In this document: positions 12,640 through 24,859 of the stretch, piece after piece | Numbering within the stretch: position 1 is the stretch's first letter | Layout of the letters: each line of letters starts with the position of its first letter | Source: Metarhizium brunneum | Taxonomy: Eukaryota; Ascomycota; Sordariomycetes; Hypocreales; Clavicipitaceae | Direction of reading: 5' to 3' | Length of the DNA: 64,000 nucleotides | NCBI RefSeq assembly: GCF_013426205.1 | Contig: NC_089425.1 | Location: 496,001-560,000, forward strand | Position numbers and translations under genes: made by a program | Notes under the pieces: generated by a model | Told to the model about the DNA's origin: nothing | Databases searched by the model: none | Seen by the model: the letters and a program-made list of their open reading frames with translations, nothing else

Positions 12640-13320
12640 GTCGTGTGTTAGCGACTTAACACACACACAGAGTACTTATTTTAGTGTAGTTTTGTAGTTT
12701 TTAGTAAATTTTAGGGTGGTATTATTTAGTATAATAAGTTATAACTATATTATAATATATTAAATATGTTAGTATAATTAATATTATATTATAGTTTATT
12801 AGTTTCGCCGGCGCGTAAAGTTATAAATTACCTTTTAAGCTAGTAGGTTTAATATATTATAATACGTATATATAGTATTTTCTTATATTATATATTACTA
12901 TTAATTAAGCCAGGTATAACTCCTGATTATACTACTAGTAGGTCCCGGCAACTAGCTAGCCTTTTTTTATTTTTTTTATTAATAATTTCATAGTTTACTT
13001 GTCGAGGTTATTTTATAATAGCTTTAGTTATTATTATTATAAAAGTAAATTAACTTTATACTTGAATTTATAGTAAATTATAGTAAAAACCTAAAATACT
13101 TATATATATAATCTATTTATAAAGTTTTACTTATATTTTAATTTTTTTTTTAAATTATTAACTTTTTTTACTATTAAAGCCTTACTATAAATAACTAATT
13201 ATAAGTTCTAACTTTTATATATATATCTCCTATAAGTATTATAACCGCTTATTTACTAATATTACCTACAGCTATTTATAAACTATTATATATAAGATTA
13301 GACCAATAACAATATAGGCA
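12640..13320. repeat. RIP-type A+T-rich block, left part of the island
   Basis: Base composition changes abruptly to A and T with a great excess of TA steps and almost no CA/TG. This is what repeat-induced point mutation leaves behind. It contains the less mutated copy (12820-12975) of a repeat seen again at 18512-18662. Confidence 0.85.
12820..12975 (+). repeat. dispersed repeat, copy 1 (lightly mutated)
   Basis: About 155 bp that aligns with 18512-18662. Here the sequence still has C and G at sites that are T and A in the other copy, for example AATACGTATA against AATATATATA, and GGTCCCGGCAACTAGC against GGTCCTGGTAATTAAC. Confidence 0.8.
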
Positions 13321-13439
13321 AAAGTGCCAAGATGCCCAATACAAGTGAGTTGGCTATTGCAACCTTCAGGGGTCGAAGTAAGATAATTTTATAATAAATT
13401 AAGTAGAAAAGAAAAACCCCACTTAATTGCCAATAAGTA

Positions 13440-13740
13440 GCCAGCTTGAGAAAGCCCCTCTTTTACCCACCGGGCTAGTGGGAATTAGAAGCATCGGGTC
13501 GGTGGCCTTACTGCTCGCCCTCCTTAAGACCAGGAGTCGTTGATAATACAATTCCGCGACGCGACGTTGCATCAAGCAACGGCGTAGTTAGCCCTATTTT
13601 GAAGCCGTGATAGCAACTGGCAGTAGTGTGTTCCTCACATCAACCTCGAGGCTCGCGATGTTATGGGCCAGCTTCAAAAAGCCCTTAGTGCCCCTCTTGC
13701 CCACCGGGTCGGTGGCCCTAGTGCTCGCCACCTAGCGTTG
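13440..13740 (+). repeat. two-copy degenerate repeat
   Basis: Related segments lie at about 13440-13535 and 13668-13735. Both contain AGCCAGCTT/GGCCAGCTT, then AAAGCCC, a CCCACCGGG core and TCGGTGGCC followed by CTGCTCGCC or GTGCTCGCC. Probably part of an old transposable element; no coding frame survives. Confidence 0.6.
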
Positions 13741-13749
13741 GATCTCTTT

Positions 13750-14708
13750 GACTGTAATTTGGCTTGTGGAGACACTTTGCCGGGGGTTCAGACCAATCGG
13801 ACGTTGACGGATAAATAGTATATTTATTTACCATAAAATTAGTAAATAAGGGAAGTGCTATCCGGTTAGGTATAAATTACTACATAAACTAATTATCTGT
13901 CTGCCTGACCAATATTACATACTCAAACGGTCACTTGTACATATGTAGCCTATAAGGGGGTGGGGGCCCCACGAGCCAAATTGCAGCCAAAGAGATAATA
14001 TCACTGGTCCTAATACATGGATGCGGCCTGCTGCAGTAACTATAATTAAATTAACTACTTTTTGGCGATCAAGGGCGCAACTATGAGGCCATAACTCGCT
14101 TAGGAGCTCGCCAGGCGCCAATCGGAATATACCGTCATGTGGTGGTGTAGCAAAGCATAATATCTCTAGCTGGGTGCTGGGCGATACGGAGCGGTTAGCG
14201 AGCCGGGGCCGTCTTGCCCGAGTCATTCAACTGGCCCCGACAACAAGGACATGCCACGTTCCAGCTACTTTAATTCTTCATGCAAAATTATAAATCCGCT
14301 CCCCAAGTACCCCCCTGGAATAGCATCGTATGACGCTGAATGACTCGCAAGACCGAGACTAGATACATAGTTGACAACCCATATTAGCCAGGCAATCCAG
14401 GTCAAGTAGCCTGCGGAACTTGTTCTTTTTATATAGACCTAGATACTTTGGAGATAAATTTTCAAGGTTACTATTTACATCCTCATATTTCTAGTATCCT
14501 TACTACTAGCATTATCCATGGCTGTTTATTTATTGACTAGGTGTGATTGAACTTGCTACTGGTAAGGACAAACAAACGCCGATTGATACAGCTAGAGATG
14601 TATTCGTCTAGAATAGAAGGACTAACTTTCCCCCTAGAATGCATCTTTAATTCGGTTTTCAATAATAGCACACCGCGCCGCTAGCCTACTGCCCGTCCAG
14701 TTCTGCCC
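13750..14708. other. non-coding stretch inside the A+T island
   Basis: Intermediate composition; I see no gene with motif or splice support. Short frames on the minus strand near 13915-14226 look accidental. It contains the promoter of the glycosyltransferase gene. Confidence 0.4.
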
Positions 14709-15845
14709 ATGATGGCGGCTTCTCTACAGTCGGCCAAGTACAGCCAGAGCAGCCGGTTCATGGTTATGATAAGTGCCCGAAGATGGACCAAACTTGGCAT
14801 GTGCATCGCGGCCATGATAATACTTTTAACCTTTTGTCTTTCTTCTCGCAAGCTATATCGCAATTCTCCATGGCTTAAAGCTGTTTCTTCACATCGGCAT
14901 TCTCTACAAAGCTATTCCTCACCAGGCCATTTTTTACAAATGTATGGTAATAGCAGTTTTATGGATTCTATTACAGCCTCGACAAATCTGTCTCAAAAGG
15001 CCATGTTAATGCGGCAGCAATGCAAAGACTCACTATTGGACACTCGAATTGCGACGGCAACAGCTCACTTTTCTGATGCTAATAATCCCGAGACATTCTA
15101 TCAACAAAGCATTAGGTCACATCTACTACATAATATTATTCACGGCACACAGTTACATGTTTTATCTACGGCAATTATTGACTACATGTGGAATAAGCAA
15201 GCGTTTATTCAGTTACTAATACTAAACGAGCTGGTGAAGTCACCCCAGGAGCGCCTCGAATGGATATTTTGGGCCGATCGCGATACTGTTATACTCGATT
15301 ACTGTCGCAGTCCTGCATCCTTTATTGCCGAAGAAATACGAAGCAATAATGAAACCACAGATACTACGCAAGGTCCAGACATCAACTTGCTTATAACAAA
15401 TGACCACAACGGCCTTATGGCAGGCGTCTTTATTATACGCGTATGCGAATGGAGCGTCAAGTTTCTAAGCGACGTACTTGCATTCCGAACTTTTAGGCCT
15501 GGTGTTGATCTTCCATACCACGAGCAGACTGCGATGGAGATCCTCCTTAAAGAGGATAAATATAAAGAGAATGTGGCATATATTCCACAGCATTGGATCA
15601 ACAATTACAGAGGGGATACTGCTGAGGACTTTGTAAATCGCTCAGACGCAAGTGATATGGCGTATTGGGTAGCTCGACGCGGCGACTTTGCGTTGCACTT
15701 TGCAGGATCTGGTAATAAGAGTGGAAATATTATGGAATACGCTGGTGTAGGAGAGGAGGTATTTGATGCTATACATGGAGGTAGTATCTTGCGTAATATA
15801 AGCATGGATATTGAGGAATTTTGGGGAACGTATAAAAAGACTTGA
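14709..15845 (+). CDS. GT34-like alpha-1,2-galactosyl/mannosyltransferase
   Basis: Type II Golgi membrane glycosyltransferase of the galactosyltransferase/mannan polymerase (GT34, Glyco_transf_34) type. A single 378-aa exon. There is a short cytosolic tail, a transmembrane anchor at about residues 29-44 (LGMCIAAMIILLTFCL) and a Ser/Thr/Gln-rich stem. The catalytic domain carries the nucleotide-sugar/metal motif WADRD (Asp190 and Asp192), ITNDHNGLMAGVFIIR, PYHEQTAMEILL, the AYIPQHWINNY strand and the late FALHFAG motif. The frame is intact although the gene sits inside RIP-damaged DNA and is itself fairly A+T-rich. The start could be the first or the second of two adjacent Met codons. Confidence 0.82.
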   Translation: MMAASLQSAKYSQSSRFMVMISARRWTKLGMCIAAMIILLTFCLSSRKLYRNSPWLKAVSSHRHSLQSYSSPGHFLQMYGNSSFMDSITASTNLSQKAMLMRQQCKDSLLDTRIATATAHFSDANNPETFYQQSIRSHLLHNIIHGTQLHVLSTAIIDYMWNKQAFIQLLILNELVKSPQERLEWIFWADRDTVILDYCRSPASFIAEEIRSNNETTDTTQGPDINLLITNDHNGLMAGVFIIRVCEWSVKFLSDVLAFRTFRPGVDLPYHEQTAMEILLKEDKYKENVAYIPQHWINNYRGDTAEDFVNRSDASDMAYWVARRGDFALHFAGSGNKSGNIMEYAGVGEEVFDAIHGGSILRNISMDIEEFWGTYKKT

Positions 15846-16240
15846 AGATCTAGATATTGTATTATCTGTGCGAAAACAATTAGTACGCACGAGTACATAC
15901 ATATAAATTTCCCCCTTCCTTGTTTGGGCAATAGTGAGCCCCGCCCTTGTGCTATTTTCGGGCCTTGAACCTCGGATTCCACCTTAGTGCTAACACACAA
16001 TATATCACCCGTGGACTGTAATACACCCCCACTCAAAATCCCCGTTTATTAAGGCTATCGCGCTATCTATCCAGACCTTCTTGCCATGTGCATTAACAAA
16101 CAACTCGAGGTATAAATCTTCGAGTTCTAGCTAGTCCTTCTCCTCAAGATCCGCCCAGCGCTTTTTATGGGTATACGTCTTATCTTTAGTCTGTCCTTAA
16201 AAATAGTCTCGGAGGCTCTAACTTAAATTCAGGAGATATA
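15846..16240 (-). pseudogene. relic of a mobile-element coding region (minus strand)
   Basis: Read on the minus strand, about 16050-16195 gives a coding-like stretch (KTYTHKKRWADLEEKD, a TAG stop, then LELEDLYLELFVNAHGKKV). The in-frame TAG is what a RIP C-to-T change makes from CAG. The plus-strand text between this and the glycosyltransferase may be an LTR or leader. I cannot name the element. Confidence 0.4.
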
Positions 16241-17910
16241 ATATTAAGAATTATTAGCCTAAAGGCTGACTTAGATGTAATAGTAGCTTAGATTCTAAGG
16301 CATAGTAGGTTTATTTCTTAGGAAGTAAATCAGGTTAAATACTATAAAATAGCTTTTAAGTAATATTATAATAAAGCTATTAAAAATATAACTCTTAATA
16401 ATAAAATTATTACTTAAATTAATTAATAAAAATTTAGATTATTTAGCTATAAAAATACCTTTTTTTTAAGTATTTATTTATTTTTTTATTATATTTTTAA
16501 ATTAAATAAATCTTATTTAATTTTTTATATTAAATCAGATTAATTCCTTTTAATTTATTAAGTTAAATTAAATTAATTTTATTTAATTTTATTATATAAC
16601 CTATAATTTTATTAGGCTTTATTCTTATTTATTTTTTATAGCTTATAATACTAATTATTTACTTTAAGTACTCTTAGTTTATAATATAATATTCTTTTTT
16701 TATTAGTTTTATTTTTAAGGCTATTTTATATTATTTAATAAGTACTTTTTTTTTCTTTTTTTTTTTTTTTTTTATTATTTTTTTTTATTATTTTTTTTTA
16801 TTATTTTTTTATAATATTTTTAATTATATTTTAAAATAATAATTCTATTTTAACTAAGAAATTAATTATAAATATTTTTTTGATTTTATTTTTACTTTTA
16901 ATTTTATTATATTTTTTTATAACTTATATTAAAAAAATAATTAAGAGTATATTATTATTAAAAAAAAAGATTAATATAATAAATATACTTTATATAATTA
17001 TATTAATTATAATCTAAGTAAAATATTTTTAAATACTTATAATTATATTTTTTTTATAAGAAAAATTATTTTAATAGGAAATATACTTTAATTAAAAAGA
17101 AATTAAAGTAAGTAATAGCTTATTTATAAAGAATTTATTATTAAGAAAAATTCTTATAATAAAAAGTTATAAAAATAATTACTTATAATATAAAAAGTTT
17201 AAATAAGTTAAAAGCCTAGAAGTATTTAAAGTTAAAATCTAATATACTTAATTAAATACCTAAGTTTTTAATAAACTTAGGTTTTTTTATTTTTAATAAG
17301 TTTTTATTTTTTAATAAAATTATTTAAATAATATTAAGTAATTTATAAAATTTTTAATTAGTTTTTAGGTATTTTTAAAGTTTAAGTATTCCTTTTATTT
17401 AATAAAATAATAATAATTTTTTATATTTTTTTATACTTTAAGTATTTATTTAATTTTATATTTATTAGTATTTTTTATTATAATATTTATAATAATTATA
17501 AATTTATTTAATATTTTCTTTAATAATAATATATAAAATATAAAATAGGTTTTTATTTTATTTAATAATAATAATTTATAATTAATATTTAAAATTTTTT
17601 ATTTAATAAAAAATAATCTAATTTTCTTTTAATTAAGTTTATTATTAGGTTATTTTATTTTAATATTTTTATAAATAAAATATACTTTATATTTTTTTTT
17701 TAAAATTAATATTAATAATCTCTTTTTATTTATATAATATTTTATTTAGTTTTATAAAAATATTTATTTTTATTATAAGTACTTTTATATTTTTATTATA
17801 ATTATTATATATATTATAATTATTAGTATATTTACTTTTTATATTATATATATTTTAATAATAAGATTAAATTTATAATTTACCTTAAATAATAATATTT
17901 TTATATTATT

Positions 17911-17940
17911 AATTTTCCCTTTATAATAAAAGGGAAAATT
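17911..17940. repeat. short perfect inverted repeat in A+T island
   Basis: AATTTTCCCTTT and its reverse complement are separated by a few A/T bases. G and C bases are otherwise almost absent here, so the preserved symmetrical CCC/GGG stands out. Confidence 0.6.
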
Positions 17941-18511
17941 ATAATATAAAGCTACTTTTTATTAACTAGCTTTATAGTATTTTTCTTAATTCTTTTTTTT
18001 ATTTTATTTTTTTTTATTTTTTTAATTATTTTATTAAGTTTATTAACTTTTTTAATATTCTTAGCTTTTAATAATATATTTTTTTTCTTATTAATATCTT
18101 TTATAATAATAGCCTTTTTATTACCCTTTTAGGCTTATTAGCTTTAATTCTTAAAGTTATAATAAGTAATTTACTTATATTAGGTTTATTACTTTTTTTA
18201 GTACTAATTATAATTATAATAAGGTTATTAACTACCAACTAAGTCTGATATTAATAAGTAAAAAGCTATAATGCTTTAGGGAGTAATATAAAGCTAGAGA
18301 CTTATAAGTAGCTATATTATTTATAAAGTAATTTATTTAAATTAGGTATATAAAGGTAAAATAAGGTAATTATAAGGAAAATAATAGGCTTTATAAAAGT
18401 TAAGACTTTATTAATTTATATTATATTAAATTACTTTAAGTTTTTTAGGGTATAACTTATATAATTATAAGTTATTATTATTATTATATATATATTTTTA
18501 CTAGTATATAA

Positions 18512-18662
18512 GGTTATAAATCACCTTTTAAGCTAGTAAATTTAATATATTATAATATATATATTGTTTTTTTAATTATATATTACTATTTAATTAGCTA
18601 GGTATAGCTATTAATTATATTACTAGTAGGTCCTGGTAATTAACTAGCCTTTTTTTTTATTT
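18512..18662 (+). repeat. dispersed repeat, copy 2 (heavily RIP-mutated)
   Basis: Aligns with 12820-12975. Almost every difference is G to A or C to T in this copy, so both strands were mutated. Confidence 0.8.
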
Positions 18663-21095
18663 TTTTATTATAATTTAATATTATTAATTTTAGAGCTATT
18701 ATAAGCTTATTATACTAATAATAGCTATTTTACCTAATTATTTTATTAATAGTTAATATAGCTTTATAAATATTATTTAAGTATTTAGTTTAAGATTTTT
18801 ATTTATTTATTTAATTATAAATAAAATATTATAAATAAGCTTTATTTAACTTTTATAGTTTTTATAAAATATTTTTAAAAGTTTAATATAAATAATTTAT
18901 TATAATTTAATATAAATTTTATTAATAATTTATATTATATAATAATTATTTTAAAAAATATATATATTAAATTATTAATATTATTTAATTTTATATAAAA
19001 AATATAATAAGTATATTTTATAAGTTTATTAATAATAATTAAAATATTATTATAAGTAACTTTTATTATTAGTTTTTTTAACTTTAATAATTTAATAATA
19101 AAGTTTATAATAATAATTTATTATAGTTTTTTAAGTAATAATATTAGTTATAATTTATTATATAATATATATTATATTACTTTTATTTTATTATATATAT
19201 TATATTTCTTAATAATTTCTTATATTATTTTTTTACTTTTTAAAAAATTATATAATTTTTTTATTTTATTAATTATTTTTTTTATATTTTAATATTTATA
19301 TAATAAGTATTTATATATTTTTTTAATAAGTTACTTTTAAAGTATATTAAAAATATATTATTATTTATTATATAAAAAGATTTTATTTTTCTTAAATAAA
19401 TATATTTTTATTTTTTAATTATTTAAATAACTATTATTTTTAATATATAATATAATTTATTATATTTATATTTTATTTAGCTTAACTTATTAGATTATAT
19501 TAACTTTTTAGGTACTTAATATAAGGTTTTTATTTTTAGTAATATATAATAAAAGTATATTATTTACTTACTTTTTTAATTTTAAATTCTCTTTTTAATT
19601 AAATATATTTATTTTTTTATTTTTAGATTTTTTATAATATATAATCTTAAAATTATAATTTATAAAAGTTTTATATTATTTAATTTATTATTTATTTAGA
19701 TTTTTTATAATTAAAAATAATATAAAATTTTTATAATTAATATAAATCTTAATTTAATATTTTATTTTTATAAAATAATATTTTTATTTTTTAAAGTATT
19801 TAATAATAGTTATAAATTTTTTATTATAAATTTTATAATTAAGTTTAAGTTTATAAAGTTTTTTTAAGAAAAATATAACTAGGTATAATTTTTCTTAATT
19901 ATTTTATTATTTAAGCTATTTACCTAATATAAAATCTAAGGTATTTATTTTAAGCTTATAAGGTTTATTTTAATTAAATACTTTTAATATAAATTCTTTT
20001 ATAATTAATTTTTTTATTTTTTAAAATATTATATTTTTAAGTTTAATTTATTTAAAGCTAATTTTTTTTTTAATTAGGTTTATAAAAAGTTATAAAATAT
20101 TTTTATATTTACTTAAAAACTTATAATAAAAGTTTATAAATATAATAAATTTTTTTACTTTTTTTAAGTTATTAAATATTAATTATTTTTAAATAATTTT
20201 AATTTTTTTTAGGCTTATTTATACTTTTTTATATATAAGTATATAACTTAAAAAGTATATAATTTATTTATAAAACTAATATTTAAAAGCCTTAATTAAA
20301 AGTTTATTATTTTATAAAGTTTATAATATTTTATAAATATATTATTTATATTTTTAAAGTATATTTAAATAAATAAAAATATTATTAAAATATATAATTA
20401 TAAATATTCTTAGTTATTTTTATATAATTATATTAATTATTTTTTAAAATATTATTAGTATATTAATAAGTTTAAAAAGTATTATTAGGTACTTATAATA
20501 TTTTTTATTAATTTAAAATATTATTATTTATTTATAGCTTTTTTTTATTTATATTAAATTATAAGCTTTTTTTAGGTTAAATATAATAAATTATTTAGCT
20601 TTTTTAATTTTATTTTATATTTTAATTATAAGTAATAATAAATATTAATTTTTAATTATAATTTTATTTAAGTATTAATAATTAATATATAATTATAGTT
20701 TTTTATTTTTTTTTAATACTTATAAAATTAAGTATTTTATTAAAAACTTTAATAATTATATATATTTTTTTCTTAATATATTTTTTAAATACTTTTTAAG
20801 TATTTTATTTTACTTAAGATTTTAGAAATAAATCTTATTAAATATTAGTTTAATATTAGGCTAAAATTTAATTTTATAATTCTAATATAAATATTTTAAT
20901 AATTTTATTTTTAGCTTTTTATTAAATAGCTTATTATATTTTAAGTATTTTTTAAAAATTTTTATTATTTTAGCTTTTAGCTTTTTAATAATTATATATA
21001 TTTTTAAAAGCTTATTATAATTTAAATAAAATACCTTTTATAAGTTACTTTTAGTATTATAATTATATTTTAATAAATTTTATTAAAGTATTAAA

Positions 21096-22982
21096 AACGA
21101 CGGCTTGTCCGCCTCGGGAAATGGTGGTCTTGGCCCACCACAGGCGGTGGTTCCCTTATCGGGGAATTCTCAGCCCCTCCTTCGCTCGCCGCTTTTGCGT
21201 CGCCTATAAAGCGGCCGTCCCGCCAGCTCCGCCCACAAGTACCGTCGAGTCCCTTCAAGTTGTTCTTTTAACCATTCTCTTCTTCTTTAGTGCCGGCTTA
21301 CTCATCAACCTTTACGTTGCCCGCGACACCACGATCAACATGACAAACGAGGAGGAACATTACCACCGCATAACGCAGCCGAAGCGCTGGATACTCTGAT
21401 ACTTTCATGATTTCCGTACCTCCTTTCACAAGTACGGGATGCCCGGGGCGCAGCTGAGGAATTCTGCCGACCGCTAGTGACTGGGATCTTCGTTGGAATT
21501 GGATTGGAAATGGTCGGTTCGATGTTCACTAGGTGACCAACCTCGCAGGCCTCGTCCAAAATTACCCGAAAGGGAAAAAATATCTGAAGACTCTCGTCAG
21601 TGCAGAAGTCTCGACACAACTGGGAACACGTCATGCCCCTTCAGAATTACTGAAGAAGGCAAGAACTTTTGCAAATAACCATCACAAGCCCTCCAATCGT
21701 GGGAAGAAAGGATGACGCATTTCAGCCGGCAGCTCGTATCTGCACTCATCACCTCGCTGGGACTTCTGCCAGGAGTTTAGCGAGGGTAATCATTACGACA
21801 CCAATCTAAGAAAAGCATCGACATCAAAAGATTGGCTGCAGAGTCGGACAGGAAATTGGGTCGATGGCGGTCTCGATCATTCTGCTACGGATGGGGGCGG
21901 CTTCATTTCGGGAACTGGCCGAAGGTGAAGATCAACAGAATGCAGCTACGACATGATGTAAATGTCGACGCCTCAGCGTTTCATCTTCGTCCGCCCAGTC
22001 ACAAGAACGGTTGGGTTGCTACGAACCTGGTCGACCAACAGGCCTCCGGAGATGCATGTAGCACGTTGTCCAACACTTTATGGACTTGATGACTAGTTTA
22101 CTCCATCTACTCGATCAAGCAGTAGAAGGCCGAATGCCCTCACCCTCGCTCTGCCCCTATGCAAGAATAGTTCTCCGCAGATTTGAAGAGGACGTGTCAA
22201 AACTGTTAGGTTTGGGACACATAATTCGCAACGAATGGCTCCGCAGCTCGCTCCCAAGTCTGTCTACAACAGCATTACAGACTAAACAATGTCATCCGCT
22301 AATAATATTCACTATGCCTGAGGTACACTGTGAGGTCAAACTACATCACCATCATAGTGAGTGAATGCGACACACAGACAGAACATGCTTTGTCATGGAT
22401 CGTCAGCTGGCAGGTTACGCGGCACCCGTTTGCCTCGTTTTCCCTATTGTTTGCATTTGGCAAGAAAAATAAGGCTCACTAGTTTTCCCACTAGCTGCAG
22501 CAGAAGGTGCGGTGACGAAGCTGCCACCCCTAAACAGCTGAGTCGGACCGTTTTGTCACATTGGCGTCTCAAGGGATTGGCTGACGATGTTGATCAACCA
22601 GCCGCAGTATGCATCGTGACATGATTCCTGTGTTCATCTTAGCAGTGTACGAGTTGCGATTGGCTCCACGGGAGTTTGTAGCCCGAAAGCGCTCATATCA
22701 CCTGCCTTGATTTGTTGTCACGGTGCATCATGGAAGGGGTCGAACAGCCAAAAAAAAAAAAATATTACAGGAAGGAGCCGACTGCATGGGGAATGACTGG
22801 TATAATTCAGGTCGGAATGGTCCGCTTTCTCTTGTAGCAAGAGCACGGCATGAAGATGTGATCCTGGTTGGAGCCCGACATTACCAGTCGTCTATATCAG
22901 AAGCACCTCCTCCCTCTCCAATATTCTGACCCTGAATCTCGTTCGACTAAAATTTTCACTGACATTTTTCCTCAACTGCATC
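21096..22982. other. unassigned region right of the A+T island
   Basis: About 1.9 kb of normal composition. Open frames of 60-95 codons occur (21121-21399, 21533-21715, 21832-22089, 22080-22364, all plus) but they overlap in different frames, have no recognisable motif and no clear introns. Remnants of an old gene are possible; I cannot support a model. Confidence 0.4.
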
Positions 22983-24547
22983 ATGCACAAACCGCTTAAG
23001 TTTAAGTCCTACGATCCAAGCCTTCAACGGTTACCAAAATCGAAGAAGGTCTCTATCCCTAAGACATATTCGAAGGGGTTGGTGCCTCAGGAAACTCTCG
23101 AGCAAAACGAGGCAGTAACTGAGGGGTCAGAGGATCCTGGTATGACGGGTGATGATGCTATCGGAGTAACTATTCGAATTGAAGACATTAACATGTTATA
23201 GAAGTAAATGATACGATGTTTATAAATCCTACACTTGTCGATTTATCCAGCGACTCTTGTGCAGCTCTGCAACTCGGGGATACCTGCTCTGCTTATAACG
23301 AGGCCAATCAAGTGGTTTACGAGCATCCCCATACTTCCAGCAGTCTTGTATTGCAGTCAGCGCAGACTGCGTGTTGGCAATCGGCCGAAGTGCAATCATG
23401 TTTCGGAGTCGAAGAGTGCATCACCGTGGACTCACCAAGGCCATCAACAAACAACAGCAATCACGCCACATGTCCGCTATTCCTGCCATCTCCAGGCGAA
23501 ACTCGTGCTGGAGCCAGGCCTGAGACCCATTCACCGGAGAATCTACGTGATAAGGATGTGAGCTGTCATCGTTGGCTGCAGGCGGATCAACAGCCGAATA
23601 ACACGAATGTTAAACAGCAGCTAGCCTATGACCATGACAGTATTGAAACAACTGATGAACGGCAGACGAAGCGGCCAAAGTTGGCTTCCGCTGATGAAGG
23701 CAGTGATTATTCCCATGAGGATAACAGCAATTGGAACGACAATGGCTCTGGAGAATGTGCCGTTATGTGCCATTCAAAGAGAGGCTTAGATCCTGCCACA
23801 GCTCAGAATGTGACCCTGCTCAGCCCTCCTGGAAGCATTGACTCGAACGCTTGTGCTTTTGTGCCAACGTGCCCCTCGGTACAGTGCAGCTCTCGCCGCC
23901 GCGAGGAAGCCACAGCGCGTCAATTTCGGAATGCAGAGGCAAGTTGTTCGCCATTAGCTGCACCGCAGCAGACGAACTATTTACCCGGGATGCAGTATAT
24001 GAGGCAAGTTAGCCAATGCAAATCATGCTCGACTTTACGCGCAGCCCTCTTAGAAGCACTATCGTTATTACAGCACTTTTCGGCCAAGGATGTGCCGAGT
24101 AAGAGGTGTGAGCCCGAGTATGACGTTTCCAACTCACGTTACGGTCTTGAAAACCGATCTAGGGCTAGTACGATTAGTTGCGGAGATGCCTTAAATATAA
24201 ATACCCCTGGCAGCAAAGATGGCGAAAGGTCGACTATCCAAGTTAAAGTCACGAATCTATCTGGTCAACACCGTCTATTATCCCAGCTGGAAGAACGCCG
24301 TCTACAAGCATGGAGGAGGGAAAATAAGTCAGAGACCTGGATTGCTTCCAAGCTTAATAATTCAAAAACGGGAAGCGGGCAGGTTAAGGGATGTGTACGG
24401 CAAAGCAGTCGTAGGAAACGCAATGACAGGAATGGACGGCACTGTGGCACATGTGGCGAGGTCGGCCACAATGCACGTACTTGCCAGGAGACTGTGGAAA
24501 CATCTAGCGAAGACAGTGAGCCCCAAAGCGATGGACGTAGAGACTAA
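22983..24547 (+). CDS. CCHC zinc-knuckle protein with Myb-like segment
   Basis: Two open frames join through a 62-nt intron at 23140-23201 (donor GTATGA, acceptor TTATAG), giving 500 aa from exons 22983-23139 and 23202-24547. The N-terminus is basic; the middle is long, low in hydrophobics and rich in Ser, Asn, Asp and Cys, with a KRPK nuclear-type signal. Near the C-terminus LSQLEERRLQAWRRENKSE plus WIASKL resembles a short helix-turn-helix of the fungal Myb/SANT-like type. It is followed by a basic stretch and a zinc knuckle CGTCGEVGHNARTC, spacing C-x2-C-x4-H-x4-C. Such knuckles bind single-stranded nucleic acid and are common in transposon-derived proteins. Function unknown; a domesticated element protein is one possibility. 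A decayed copy of the Myb-like part follows at 24.86 kb. Confidence 0.62.
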
Positions 24548-24859
24548 AAATAATACGCAATCGTTGGGAAGAGCTTATACCCGTAAACTAGGAGCGACTT
24601 GCCCGTATCTATAACGCACATGACAGAGTGAGAGTACTCCGATTGCCAGTGGTCAGACTTTGCGGGAAGCAATGGCCATGGCTGCTGGTTTTTGCAGCTT
24701 CCTCTTCGCTCCGGTAGTTGCTATAGTGCTGTTCGTCCAACATTATGTTCTAATGCTACGATGAGAGGGTGCGTACGGAGACGAGGGCTCCGCAAGACTG
24801 ATCTCCATAATTTTTCCTTTTCCTATGTACATACAAACATCCCTAGATATGAAATGATG

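Larger units (their letters stand above)
16240..21095. repeat. RIP-degraded A+T island (main block)
   Basis: Nearly 4.9 kb made almost wholly of A and T, with long TTTT/AAAA runs and abundant TTAT/ATAA steps and no open frame of note. This is typical of transposon nests fully mutated by RIP and packaged as heterochromatin. The right edge is sharp, at about 21095, where normal composition resumes. It holds copy 2 of the dispersed repeat at 18512-18662 and a perfect short inverted repeat at 17911-17940. Confidence 0.9.

Noticed and set aside
16740..16810. T-rich run that resembles a poly-A tail of an inserted element
   Set aside because: The whole block consists of such runs; no duplicated target or coding homology beside it.
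21121..22364. Possible small secreted or effector-like genes right of the A+T island
   Set aside because: No signal peptide followed by a Cys pattern, frames overlap in conflict, no introns that join them.
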